From the NCBI GenBank assembly GCA_943736015.1, contig OX031057.1:61028001-61092000 (forward strand): 64,000 nucleotides of DNA, in the 5' to 3' direction. Position numbers and translations under genes: made by a program. Numbering within the stretch: position 1 is the first letter of the stretch; every line of letters starts with the position of its first letter. The stretch is from Tridacna crocea (lineage: Eukaryota; Mollusca; Bivalvia; Cardiida; Cardiidae). Below the pieces are notes generated by a model, which was not told the DNA's origin, ran no database searches, and worked only from the letters and a program-made list of their open reading frames with translations. Shown in pieces: positions 49,466-60,615 of the stretch.

Positions 49466-50696
49466 CAGGTGTCCGGAAAGTAAGGTACATGTAACACTTT
49501 TGTACAATTATATTTTGGCTTAACCCATTACCACTCAATCCCTACTTTTGACGCCCCTGAGAAAGAAGCCTTTTGAAAACACTGTGGGAAAAGGAGAAAA
49601 TGCTGGTAACCAGCATTTTCTCCTTTACCCACAGTGTTTTCTACCCTTTTCAGAACAAATTTCTATTTTTCAGTCACCTTTATCTTGTTGTCTGCAAATG
49701 CTTTCAATTTGGACCAGTCCAAAATTTTCTTGTGTGGTAATGAGTTAAAATACAAAATAAAGAGAAGAAAAATATATATTCATGTAAAAAAAGTCAAAGT
49801 TCTTTGGCGTGATAATCTAATTGAATTTTCATAAATTTTTGCGCTTTTAATTCAAAAGTCCTTTTTCGGTCATTGGCGTCATTTTACAATAAATGAAATT
49901 TTCAATGAGACAACAGATTATGCTCTTTCCCTGCCGATCATGCCTGATGAAATTGTCAATCACTTGAGCGCACATTTCAATATCAATTTTCTTTATTTCA
50001 CTGTAAGTGGCCTTAAACAATATGGTTTTGATGTCTTGGTTGGGGTTGTTGACCTTTGACCTTTAAAACCAACAGAAAGAAGTTGCACATGTTGAACTCG
50101 GGATAAAGTCACCCACATTGCAAAGCTCTTGGTCCATGCAGGAAAATGCTATGCAACACACATCTAAATCATAGACTTTTTATATAATATGTTACGTGAT
50201 ACAGAGTAATGTCTAAACAATATCAGGATGTAAGTCATTACTAAATATTGTGGCCTGAACACAGTCCTAACCTCTACCTGCATGACTTCCTCCTTTGCAG
50301 TGTCTTTGAGCCAAAGGTCTACGATCTTAACCTAAATAGCACAGACATGTCATTTAAAAAATCCGTCTAGTGAAATCAGTATGATTGATATTTGGATGCA
50401 TTTTAAAGTGAGTGAAAATTTACTTGTACATGTATGTGTTTGGAAATGAAAGAGCATAAAAGGCCATCCAATTGAAAACATCAACAATTACCAAAATGAT
50501 AAAAATGACAATACTTCTGATTTTAAATCTGTATAAAAATGCATGTTGTTATGAAAAAAAAATGAAGTTACCGCACATATTTTATATACATATATGTTTA
50601 TTCTATCTTTTTATGATGAATATCTTAATTTTCAAAGTCATATTAAATAATGTACAAAAGTATTACCTTATTTTCCGGACACCCTGCAGCTTGCGT
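49466..50696. mobile_element. Mariner-like element, no transposase seen
   Basis: caggtgtccggaaagtaagg at the left and the inverted ccttattttccggacaccctg at the right extend to about 40-bp inverted repeats (acttttgtaca also pairs). TA precedes the left end; the right flank lacks TA. The length (1.23 kb) is typical of Tc1/mariner, but no DDE/D frame can be seen and a MITE lies inside. Confidence 0.55.
49520..49748 (+). mobile_element. TTAA MITE inside the mariner-like element
   Basis: TTAA ends, cccattaccactcaatccc and cttgtgtggtaatgag, hairpin core intact. Confidence 0.8.
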
Positions 50697-50953
50697 AGCT
50701 CTAAATTCATTATTTTCTGTCCATTACTTCCAAACATTTTTGTCAGAATGGTTTTCTAGATGATCAATAAGATGAAATAGGGAAAGTGTCACACTGGGTA
50801 ACAATCTAAGTTGTCATGTCAAATCTTTGAAAAATCTCATGCAAACTCTAGAGGCCACATTTTCAATCCAATACATGTACATGTATTTATGAAAGGTGGT
50901 AAGAATCTTTGGTTTTACAATATCTACAATTGGAAAATAAGCTATGTTGGGCT

Positions 50954-51146
50954 TTAACTCATTACCAAAAGACAAAATATTAGGTCGAAAGCATTTGCAG
51001 ATGACAAAATAAGTGACTAAAAATTTGAAATTTGTTTTGTGAAGGGCAGAAAACAGTGTTGGAAAAGGAGAATATGCTGGTTACCAACATTTTCTCCTTT
51101 TCCCACAATGTTTTCTAGGTCATCAAATGAAGGAATAATGGGTTAA
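50954..51146 (-). mobile_element. TTAA MITE, near-complete
   Basis: TTAA ends; internal deletions next to both termini; hairpin ggagaatatgctggttacca. Confidence 0.68.
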
Positions 51147-51363
51147 CACTTTACCACACAACCCCAACCGACCCTGAGAAAAAAAGCTTATGAAAACTTT
51201 GCAGGAAAAGGAGAAAATGCTGGTAACAAGCATTTTCTCCTTTTCCAACAATGTTTTCTAACCTTCCCAAATCAAATCTCAATGTTTGATTCACATTTAG
51301 TTTGTCGTCTGCAAATGCTTTCAATTGGGACTACTTTTACATTTTGTCGTTTGGTAAAGCGTC
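51143..51363 (+). mobile_element. TTAA MITE, right target lost
   Basis: Shares the TTAA at 51143; hairpin core aaaatgctggtaacaagc; right end gtcgtttggtaaagcgtcac. Confidence 0.68.
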
Positions 51364-51535
51364 ACTGTGAAATTCTAGAAAAAGTTAAGTGTATGAGCTG
51401 GGGGCCAAATTTTCAGCAAAATAATAATGAGGGCCTGGTAGAATGTTAGTTATAATATCTTGAAAGATTAACGATGGTCATGTTTGGTAGAAAAGGCTGA
51501 GGTGAGCGACTTCAGGGCCATCATTGCCCTCTTGT

Positions 51536-51690
51536 TATCCCTTTACCGAACATTCCCAACTTTAAACATCTGTGAGAAAGGCAGCTTTCAAAATGCTGCA
51601 GAAAAAGCAGAAAATGTTGAATCAGCATTTTTTACCTTTGCTACAAAATTCTCTACCTCTCCCACAAAATTTTCTACCTCTTCAAAAACA
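51536..51690 (+). mobile_element. TTAA MITE, degraded
   Basis: ccctttaccgaacattccc at left; the hairpin is reduced to gcagaaaatgttgaatcagc. Confidence 0.45.
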
Positions 51691-51697
51691 TATTTAC

Positions 51698-51969
51698 ATC
51701 CAATGTGAAGCAAATGGCATAATTTCTATGAAATGGCATACAAGTATATACAAGAGCCTACCCTGGCTTTTTCTGCATTGCCCAACATTTACTATAATTG
51801 CCTATGAACCACAGTAGGTCAAGATCAGACTGCATAGAATTGCACATTCTAGTCTTTGACCTACAACACCTGCCTTAGTGTATCATAAGAAACAAATGAC
51901 ATCTTGAAAACAATTTCTAGCTAGGGTCTCACTCATGAAATAGCATCTACAACAAAAAGTATCAGTTCT
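51698..51969 (+). repeat. Dispersed duplication, copy B
   Basis: Paralogue of 48121-48440 with scattered differences. It continues after the MITE as acatgtcttacagaac, ggcatcaagcctccttttc. Confidence 0.7.
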
Positions 51970-52198
51970 TTAACCCTTTACCCCATAAGGCATTTTTATG
52001 GTATCTCTAAATGACCCTAAATAACAGCAATGATGAAGCCCTTTCTTATGTGTATATGACACCTTTTGATAGTGTAGAAAACATTGTGGCAAAAGGTTAA
52101 ATTGCTTGTCACAAGCAATTTCACCTTTTGCCACAATGTTTTCCAAAGTCTCCTTCAAGCAATGCGCAGAAATGAGTATCTATGGAGTAAAGGGTTAA
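51970..52198 (+). mobile_element. TTAA MITE, sister subfamily with altered hairpin
   Basis: TTAA ends, 229 bp, termini ccctttaccccataagg and tctatggagtaaaggg, arms gtggcaaaaggttaaattgc / gcaatttcaccttttgccac. Paralogous copy A shows the empty site. Confidence 0.8.
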
Positions 52199-52752
52199 CA
52201 TGTCTTACAGAACATGGCATCAAGCCTCCTTTTCAGTTTTTTGAATCATATTTTTTTGTCGTCTGAAGATGTTTTCAATTAGGAAAAAATTCAAAATTTT
52301 ATCACTTGGAAGGTAAGAACCTCCACCTTGCACACAAAGTTGTATCAGTCCTGGTGTAAGAAAGCCAGGAAACATCACTGTGAAATGACCTAAGCTATTA
52401 AAACAGCATTAAACTCCAATACAAACATACAAAACAATACTCACAGACACACACTCTTCTGGTGATAAATCCTGAACATTACCAACTTCTTACACTTGAG
52501 ATTTTCTAAATTTTGAAAGTAACACAGTCTGACTTGCTATTTTAACAAATGGTTTAGTCACTCAAAAGTTGTGTTGCCTTCAAATTTTGATAGTTCTGGA
52601 AAACAAGACTTGTCTACAGAATGCTTGTTGAATACGGATCCAAGTTCCCACATTGATGCGAGGAGCATTCAAACATAAAAAGCTCAATATGTGATTTACA
52701 TTTTGGGTACCAAAGGTACATGTAAGAAAGATCCTTATTTCATTCTTTCTGG
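52199..52752. other. Intergenic; diverged foldback family member
   Basis: At 52480-52640 words gattttctaaattttgaaag and aatacggatccaag match the foldback at 9739. Otherwise nothing was identified. Confidence 0.35.
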
Positions 52753-53195
52753 TAGGATATCGAGAAATAGCAGTGAAAATATTTTTCGATCTTACACTGG
52801 TACCACCAGTGAAAATACCGATTTTCACGCTCTTGTTGCCTAGATAAATTGCGCGTGCGTCACAACCACATGGAAAATATGAAGTCATATATCTTGTATT
52901 TCTCGCGCTTGACATAATGTTATAATGCGTTGCTATGCGGGAGGGGTACGCTACAGGGAATAACAGAAAAGAACTTTATTGGATTTTGATAAAGCTCCTC
53001 CCAGAAAGTGTTGTAAGCATGAAATAAATAGAATATTTGGGGTTTTTTTCGGTGAAAGATCTAAATTTATTTCATCTTGTGAACAACATCGGTAATATTT
53101 TCACCTGTGGCTGTGCCACTCATGAAAATATTACCAATGGTGTCCACTCGATGAAATAAATTTCGATCTTTCACTGAAAAAAACAATATCCTGTA
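52753..53195. repeat. ggatatcg-family inverted-repeat element, copy 2
   Basis: taggatatcgagaaatagca to acaatatcctgta, same structure as 27037-27455 including the internal aattgcgcgtgcg and gcgggaggggtacgc. TA at both edges. Confidence 0.55.
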
Positions 53196-53424
53196 TAAAT
53201 CAGCTGGGCTAGAATTCACCAACTGCTCTATATAGAATTCCTAATTTAATTCTGAGGAACTTTCCAAATTTGGCAGTAATGTAATTTCTGATTGTGTAAA
53301 CTATATGGGTTTGCCAATCAGGAATTCTGTTACTTTCTTCACTTAGAAACAGGTGGAGTGAAATAAATATTGTTTGTTGAATAAAGACCCTAATTCAAAT
53401 TACAAGAACAGAGAATAAAAGATT

Positions 53425-54294
53425 TTACATGTACAAAAATTTTGTGAAGGTAGAGCTGACCTGGGGATATGGAAAAGTTTCAGCCAGCGCCATGCTTTTG
53501 CTCAACTCCTCAATCCTTCCCTTCACATTTTGATTGACTGCTGTAGTCAGGCTCAACAAATCAAATTGATCTTTTTCTGGTCTTCTCCTGTTTTCTTCCA
53601 TTACCTGTATAAAGGCTTCAACAAGAAATGAAGCTTCTGTTTCAGGCCTGCCTAGAGTTTTCCTTGGAATCGAGGACTGCATGATCAGACGATCTGCATC
53701 GATTGGGATCTTTTTAAGTTCAAAACTGATTGGTCTAGCTTTCAGTTTCTGTTGTGGGTAAACTAGTATGTAATCATCTGCTTGAATGAAGAATACTTTA
53801 GGCTTACCCCTGAATTGCTCAATCTCTCTAACCTTTTCCCAAATCTGATGGATGGGTATGAATCCATCAAAGAAATGCAAGCATTCTTGTTCCACTGAAA
53901 TGTCACTTTCTGCTACAGTTCCTTTATTTACAAAAGTGAAAAACATGAAGAAAAAGCAGTCATAATCTCTAGCAAGTGTATTGTCTTCCTCGATTGTTTT
54001 CAAGTGCTCCCAGAAATCTTTTTTTTTCAAGTTTTTCTTGTAAACTGTGTCTGCCTCATCCTGTGTGTGGTGTACAATGAATCCATGTTTCATCCTAAAA
54101 ACATCGATATCCTCGTTTCTTCCTGACTCAGGGTCCTGCACTAACTGCTTGTTATACTTTGGTATAGAAATTTCCTTATCCCAGTAGAAATGGGTTGAAT
54201 AAACAAAAAATTTCGTTTTTTTCTTTTTTGGATCTTTCCATCGGTAGTTCAGACTCTTGAATTCTTCTGATGTAAAGTAGTTTTCACCGGCCAT
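53425..54294 (-). CDS. Pseudocaspase (caspase fold, catalytic residues replaced)
   Basis: A 289-residue frame starting at an ATG in a good context (ggaaaATGG). The p20-like part spans about 25-185 and the p10-like part about 190-289. The anchor segments are unmistakable: DCFFFMFF (112-119), GKPKVFFIQ (163-171), IPIDAD (196-201), FDLLSLTTAVNQNVKG (244-259) and a terminal S..TKFLYM. Against active caspases, the catalytic His of the SHG motif aligns with Phe121 and the catalytic Cys of QACRG with Asp173. Arg216 keeps the S1-pocket arginine, while the neighbouring Trp is lost and the GSWF motif is changed to EASF. No death-fold prodomain is encoded in this exon. The frame stays open upstream to an acceptor-like ttgttgcag at 54322-54330, so an upstream exon may exist. 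A regulatory, FLIP-like role is inference. The frame is intact, with no frameshift or stop. Confidence 0.85.
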   Translation of the reverse strand: MAGENYFTSEEFKSLNYRWKDPKKKKTKFFVYSTHFYWDKEISIPKYNKQLVQDPESGRNEDIDVFRMKHGFIVHHTQDEADTVYKKNLKKKDFWEHLKTIEEDNTLARDYDCFFFMFFTFVNKGTVAESDISVEQECLHFFDGFIPIHQIWEKVREIEQFRGKPKVFFIQADDYILVYPQQKLKARPISFELKKIPIDADRLIMQSSIPRKTLGRPETEASFLVEAFIQVMEENRRRPEKDQFDLLSLTTAVNQNVKGRIEELSKSMALAETFPYPQVSSTFTKFLYM

Positions 54295-54321
54295 TTTCCA
54301 ACCTTTTAATCTCCAGATAGC

Positions 54322-54330
54322 CTGCAACAA
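54322..54330 (-). other. Possible splice acceptor upstream of the pseudocaspase start
   Basis: Reverse-strand ttgttgcag. An exon starting at 54321 would add nine in-frame codons before the ATG at 54294; they may be 5' UTR or coding. Confidence 0.4.
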
Positions 54331-54389
54331 ATACAAAGCTTTACCTATAGAACAATTGTTAAAAAGATAGTATATATTGTACATAAACA

Positions 54390-54552
54390 GAGTTTATTTC
54401 ATCAACTTGTGGTTAATATGGGGAAATATTTGCAGAAAAAGGGAAAGGTATGCGAAAATAACAAGTGCCGTAAGGCACAAGTTATTTTCACAGACCTTTT
54501 CCTTTTCAGGCAAATATTTCCCCATATTAAACACAAGCTCATGAAATGAATA
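54390..54552. repeat. Foldback hairpin, copy 1
   Basis: atttcatcaacttgtggtt..atggggaaatatttgc pairs with gcaaatatttccccat..cacaagctcatgaaat; gaaaataacaagtgc also pairs with gcacaagttattttc. Confidence 0.7.
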
Positions 54553-54730
54553 ATATATTATATTTCCTTGGATTATTTTGTCAATGAATGCTACTTTTAA
54601 AAGTGATCTCAAGTTAATAAACTAGATTTTCGGCAGGAGGAAAATATTCACTGTGACAGGGAAATAATTCCCCCCATCATTTCCTTACCCATAGCATTTC
54701 TAAAAATAGACACATGAAATATAAGATATA

Positions 54731-54893
54731 GAGTTTATTTCATAAGCTTGTGGTTAATATGGGGAAATATTTGCCGAAAAAGGGAAAGGTATGCGAAAAT
54801 AACAAGTGCTGTAAAGCATGAGTTATTTTCACGGACCTTTCCCTTTGGAGGCAAATATTTCCCAATATTTAACCATAAGCTGATGAAATAAAT
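54731..54893. repeat. Foldback hairpin, copy 2
   Basis: A second copy 341 bp away. The sequence between the hairpins (actagattttcggc, ttcactgtgacagggaaa) is repeated as well, so the unit of duplication is about 341 bp. Confidence 0.7.
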
Positions 54894-55124
54894 CAATATT
54901 ATATTTCCCCTGATTATTTTGTCAAAGAAAGCCACATTTAAAACTAGTGATCTCAAGTCAATTAACCAGATATTCGGCAAGAGGAAATTATTCACTGTGA
55001 CAGGGAAATAAATCCCCCAAGCTTAAATGACGTCATTTCTTTACCCATAACATTTCTGAAAATAGACACATGAAAATTTAATATATGTTTTTTTTCCTCT
55101 ACTGATCCTACTGATTACTTACTT

Positions 55125-55358
55125 CAACAGATGACAAAATATTAGACCTATCCATATTGAAAGCCTTTGCAGACTACAAATTATCTGAAATTCAGACTAC
55201 AAATTATCTGAAATTCAAAGTATGAAATTTGTCTATCATGTGGCAAAAAAATAAAAAAAGAAATGGATAATATGCTTGTTTTCTTCCACAACCTTTTCAA
55301 AAGATTCTTTCATCAAGGTTGTAAAAAGTTGTGCTTGTATGGTTATGGTTTAGCCTTT
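55125..55358 (-). mobile_element. TTAA MITE, strongly degraded
   Basis: cagatgacaaaatattagacc, ttgaaagcctttgcagac; hairpin lost. Confidence 0.4.
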
Positions 55359-55585
55359 TAGCTCTTTACCCAATGACAAAAATTTAGACCAGTCCAAATT
55401 GAAAGCAATTGCAAACAACAGAAATTTAATGTGACTCAAAAATTGAAACTTGTTCTGGGAGGGTAAAAAACCTTGTGGGAGGTCAAATTTGCTGGTCACC
55501 AGCATTTTCTCCTTTTCCCATGATATTTTCAAAAGCCTTCTTTTTCAGGTTTGTGAAAACCAGGGATTGTTTAAGAAACGGTTAT
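55359..55585 (-). mobile_element. TTAA MITE, diverged
   Basis: agctctttacccaatgac, hairpin left arm altered (gggaggtcaaatttgctgg), right arm normal; no exact TTAA. Confidence 0.55.
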
Positions 55586-55695
55586 CAATAATATGTCCTT
55601 ACAACTTTAAGGAGTAAAGTTTTTAAAAACCTATGTGGAAATTGCTAGTATAGATCTACAGTATTTTCTCCATTTTCAACAATTTGTCATTCCAT

Positions 55696-55922
55696 TTAAC
55701 CCTTTACCAGATGACAAAACTTTAGACTGGTCAAAACTGACGGCATTTGCAGACAACACTTTCATTGTAGCACAAATGGTGCAATTTCTCTTTGATACGG
55801 TAGAAGATATTGTAAGAAAAGAAGAAAATGCTAGTTACCGGCATTTTCTCCTTTTCCCACAATGTTTTCTGAAGGCTTCTTTTCCAGGGTAGTCAAGTCA
55901 GCATTGTGTGGTAAAGGGCTAA
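55696..55922 (-). mobile_element. TTAA MITE, near-complete
   Basis: Left TTAA, right CTAA, hairpin aagaaaatgctagttaccggc, terminus cattgtgtggtaaaggg. Confidence 0.74.
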
Positions 55923-56288
55923 GAGGCAAATTCTATGATATGAGGCACATTTATACTGTCCCCTGTGAGTGTTTTCAGAATATGCCAAGTACAAACTGCA
56001 GTTGACAGTAAAGAAAAACAAGGTGACACAAGTAGCAATTTTTATACAATCATCAGGAATCATGGCTTCTTTCCAACAAGGTTGCAAAAACAATAATATT
56101 ACTTCAAGTACATGTATTTGAACATTTGAAAATTGTGGTTGAAACAAAAACATCACCAGACAATCTAATGTTTTAGCTGTTGTCTGCATATTTTTTAAAG
56201 ATTCAACCTGTCTCCTAAGATGCATCACTGGCCCCATATACTAGGTAAAAGTCAGGTTTATACCGAAGCCATTAACCAAGCCTGTAGG
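55923..56288. other. No recognised feature
   Basis: An open reverse frame of about 110 codons overlaps the MITE end and shows no domain. Confidence 0.35.
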
Positions 56289-57786
56289 AGCTGTTTTATG
56301 CTCCCAGAAGGAGAAGCATATCTATATAGTCCTTCAGTCGTCCATCTGTCAACCTTCCGTCCGTCCTTTCAAAGCCATTTCTCTACAACCCCTGGACCAA
56401 ATTGGATGAAACTTAATATATCAATTCTCATATAATGTGACAATGTAGTTTTCACGGTTTTCCAATTTGATGCTGTGTCATGGGAAGAGGGGGTTTCTTG
56501 TTTTTACTAATATCTCTTTCAATTTTTGTCCAAATTTCATGAAACTTCACATTTACACTGTTTATTAAAAGTTTCACCATGTGCCCTTGTTTTTCTATTT
56601 ATACAAAACCATTTTACGGGAAAAAGGTGCTTAATATCTTATAAGTTATTGCCCTTGTTATTAACTTCTAACTTTGTTTTTGTTTTTGTCTAGGGCATAC
56701 CTTAGAAGTTAGAAAGTAGACAAGGTAGTAACTTCAAACTTCACACACAGATAGATCACATAAGGGAGAAGTGTAGCATACAAGAAGCATAACTCTTTGC
56801 CATTTATTTTTGGGGTTATTGCCATTTTTAAATTTCAACTTGAAATTTTTGTCCGAAGTAAAAAAAGCTAGTAACTTTAAACTTCATTTACAAAAGGCCA
56901 CATTAAGGAGAAGTGCAGTGTACAAAAACCATAATTTCTATTCCCACTTTTTTAAGTGTCATTGCCCTTTGTAAATTTTAACATGGAGTTTTGTCGGGGG
57001 CATAACTTCAAAAGTATAGAAGCTAGTAACTTCAAACTTCAAACACAAATAGATCACATAATGGAGAAGTATAGTTTCCAAAAACCATAACTCTTATTTC
57101 AACTATTTTGGGATTATTGCCCTTTATAAATTTAACTTTAATTTTTTGATGTATATAGATCACATTAACGAGAAGCTATTTTTAGAGTAATTGCCCATTG
57201 TAAATTTTAACTTACAATTTTTGTTTATGACATAACTTCCAAAGTATACAATCCATTGACTTCAAACTTCATAATAATTTATACAGACGGACCACATCAA
57301 CGAGAAGTGCAATGCACAACAAACATAACTCTATTCCTGCAAGTTTTAGAGTTATTTTACTTTGAAAATTTTAAAGTTTGTTTTTGGTCTGGAGCATAAC
57401 AGTTACTTATAAAATGACACCTGTTCTATGACAAAGTGCTTTGTGGCGTATGCGGCACTTTTGTGACTGGTCTAATTTTATTCTTTCCTATTTATTCTAA
57501 GCTGTGTTATAGAAAAAGAGGGCCTACAGACAAATTCAAAGAAGAAGTTTATAAAATTAATTTTTGATCTGATTTTGACAATTTTGCGACTACTACAACA
57601 ATTATGTTTGATTTATACAGATTGTTCACACTGACAAGAAGTTTTACTCCACTGTTCCAGGAGTTATGCCCCCTAAAATTTGGACATTGGCAAATGTAGT
57701 TTGGCAGACAGGACTAGACACAAGTAGCCTATTTCACCCCCACCCTCCTCTCCCCTGACATGTTTGGGGAGCATGATTGACGGCTC
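56289..57786 (+). mobile_element. Tandem-repeat element of the Helentron/pearl-like kind, third type
   Basis: Head ttttatgctcccagaaggagaagcat can fold on itself. A gtccttcag..ccgtccgtcc run follows, then about five or six diverged monomers of roughly 140-160 bp (gtaacttcaaacttca, agatcacat..gagaagt, ccataactct, attgcccttt). It ends ggggagcatgattgacggc and tcttgtatt. Confidence 0.5.
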
Positions 57787-59926
57787 TTGTATTGAGTACT
57801 GAGTAGACATTTCATTTATTTTGAAATTCAAAGTACCGATTGTCTCTTAGTCAGATTCTGTAACAAGAATGCCCAAATTAGATAGACTATTTGTAGAATA
57901 CCATCTAGCGGGAAAAATGATGCTTTACCTACCCTTGCCCAAACGTTTTCACAATGCTGTAAAAGGAGAAAATGCTGGTAACCAGCAATCTCTCTATTTA
58001 CAAAAGTGTTCAACCATATGAATTTGACATTCAAAATATATCATTAAATATGAAAAAAATTGATCAACTCCCCTATATTTTTCTACATGTAGGGGAGTAT
58101 ATTCTAATTATTATATTTGGATATTTTGATTACAGAATATTAAATTCCTGTGGTTCAACCAGGCACAACTTTTACCCTAGTTTTGAAATTATTTCTGCCT
58201 GCAACTAACCCTTCAAACAACAGTTATGTTATGATAATGACAGGATATCTTTAGAGTAATTTCCATCTTTTTAAATGATATGATTACAGTGCATTTTAAG
58301 ATCTCTACATAGCATCCAACTGAATAAACAAAGCTGTTCATAAAATAAAAGTAAATTTAATTTATTTTTAACGTATAAAAAAATGGGGATTATTACGACT
58401 TTCACGATATGTAAAGGTGCAGTTCGCAAAAATTCCAGTCTGTGATAGGAGAAAGAATTTTGAAACTTGAACAGATCCTACCAGGCCGCATTTTCTGTTT
58501 GTTTACATCGATGATCGCTGATGATTAGCTGACTTTTTGTTCAAAATGTCCACAATGACGTGTAAGTAACATAAACACCACATGGTCATTCAAAGTGTCA
58601 AAACAAACCCTTCATTCACTTGATCCATTTGTCCCAATTCTAGGCTTCAAAAACGTAAGCTTGTCGACATGGTAAAGAGGAACGACATAGACTGATAATC
58701 GCTCATTCATTTATCATCAATACAGGAAGAGTTTACAAAATCTAAATAAGAAAACAGGATCAGAATGAGCAATCTTACTCTTCGATAGCATAATATTGGA
58801 AGTGTAAACAGTAGTCCTGTCTACGACATCATAACACTAATGAGATGCAATGTTATCACATGATGTCCACGAAGACCTAGTTTGAATATACATGAATTAT
58901 AACAAAGGTTGTCTTGATCAATGGCAACTTTGAAATCGATGGGCTTCTCCATGCATTTTTGCATGCGTATTATCATGGCAACCAATGCAGTAACTGATAT
59001 ATTCAGGTTTTCTCTGATATATATGTGTGTCGTGATGGGTAATCTGTTATATTTCAGATCTGTTCTTTGGCTTTACTGTGGCTTTAAAGGTAGCCCTTCA
59101 GATTTTGAGATGAAAATTTTACAAAAATATGAAAAAGTCATCCTTATACTCCTAAAGTCTTTCAATTCTAATTCATAAAACCCAAGCAGTTGAAAACCAT
59201 CCGACAACAAGAGAAATTTGAGATTTACTATGGTCCAGATCCACACAGACGGAAAACACAATCTAATTTTTACATGAGCAACTTGTTCATTTACATACCG
59301 AAAATACGCAGAGGAAGCTTCAAACATGGCATCGGAAGAAGACATTATGGTAAATAATGACATGATTGTTATGAAATTTAACTGTCATTGGTCACATGCC
59401 AGTCACTTGACATTCCCACAATGCTTTTTTTGGTTTTTTGGTGCGAAATCTAAATATATCCAATGAGGCTACTTAGCCATTTAAGGGTACACTATCCAAT
59501 AAATTTTTTTGTAATCTTATGAATCTTAATTATTGATGTCAGATTTGTATTGTTTTTTTCATATAAATTTTTATGATATATATATTTTTTAATTTGGTGA
59601 AATGTGAAAAGCCTAAATACCCAACTTTAATACTTGCTTTGTTAACTTGTATAATAAGAATAAACTGACCTTTAGGCAAACGATAATAAAAGAGTGAATA
59701 TTCATATAATCGGGTATAATCTGACACGGGTGGACAGTATGGAAATTCTATTAACGGTAAATGTCGGGTTAAACCCTTACTGTGCCATAGTCAAAATAAG
59801 AAGCTTTTGCAGATGGCATATAATTATCAAGATTAGACTGCAGAGAAAAGGCATCTTACAGATCTATGTCAGCCACCACTTACGGCAAATAGTAAAACCG
59901 ACAAAATAATGTTTATTTCGGGTATA
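57787..59926. other. Low-repeat stretch; MITE scrap at 57945-58010; possible exon starts
   Basis: Apart from the MITE scrap (taaaaggagaaaatgctggtaaccagc), this is mostly single-copy-looking. At 59326-59349 a + strand atggcatcggaagaagacat precedes gtaaat, and the opposite strand of the same spot (atgtcttcttccgatgcc.. before gtatgt) is equally exon-like, so neither is called. Confidence 0.3.
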
Positions 59927-60150
59927 TTAACTCATTACAAAACGACAAAATTTTATGTTTGCCCAAATCAAAAGCATTGCAGACGCCAAAATAAAAGTGA
60001 CTGAAAATTTGAAATTTGATTTGTGAAGGGTAGAAAACATTGTGGGAAAAGGAGAAAATGCTGGTTACCAGCATTTTCTCCTTTCCCCACAATGTTTTCT
60101 AAAGGCGTCTTTATTAAGGGTGTCAAAAGTAGGGATTGTGTGGTAATGGG
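59927..60150 (-). mobile_element. TTAA MITE, near-complete
   Basis: Left TTAA, right GCTA, hairpin core aaaatgctggttaccagc, terminus attgtgtggtaatggg. Confidence 0.76.
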
Positions 60151-60369
60151 CTATGTATGTTCTTTGAAGACATGATAAACATGATAAATCTATTAGTCGC
60201 CTAAAGAGTTGAAAAAACATGCACATAGTTCGTGCAGATGACATTAGCTTGAAGATAAGTGTGGAAATAGTTCATGAGTGTAATACAAATATATATGGTA
60301 ATAGATATCATTTATTTTATGTCAGTACTTGATAAATAGCACCTATTCAGGCTATTGTTACTAAAATTT

Positions 60370-60490
60370 GGATGTCAGAAGATTCTGATCGGAGAAGATT
60401 CAGCCCAAGGCCGGCCAACAATTTTTGAAAAGATTTAGCCCTTAAGTTGAGAAGATTCGGTCCTCAGGTTGGGAAAATGTGGCCAACGAC
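60370..60490. repeat. agaagattcgg repeat fragment
   Basis: gaagattctgatcggagaag, agaagattcggtcc; related inverted words occur at about 62330-62465 (gccgaatcttcttctc, gagtccgaatcttc). Confidence 0.4.
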
Positions 60491-60615
60491 TGTTTTTCAG
60501 CCTTTCCTATTAGGCTACCACCCTCGCATAATTATACCAAACAATGTCAAAGATCAAACATGAACTAAAACACCAAATGCGTACATGAAATACACAACAC
60601 CTTTTTTCTTTTACT

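Larger units (their letters stand above)
48757..51537 (+). mobile_element. Helentron/pearl-like element, 145-bp type, broken by insertions
   Basis: A decayed head (atctcacctgcatgaaattctc), diverged 145-bp monomers at 48830-49460 and again at 50700-50945 and 51365-51480, then aggtgagcgacttcagggcc and atcattgccctcttgtt. A mariner-like element and at least three MITEs interrupt it. Confidence 0.6.

Noticed and set aside
55893..56237. Reverse-strand frame of 114 codons
   Set aside because: No recognisable domain or splice context, and it overlaps a MITE end.
59326..59349. First-exon candidates on both strands
   Set aside because: Both strands look equally plausible, phases do not join to the pseudocaspase exon, and no downstream exon was found.
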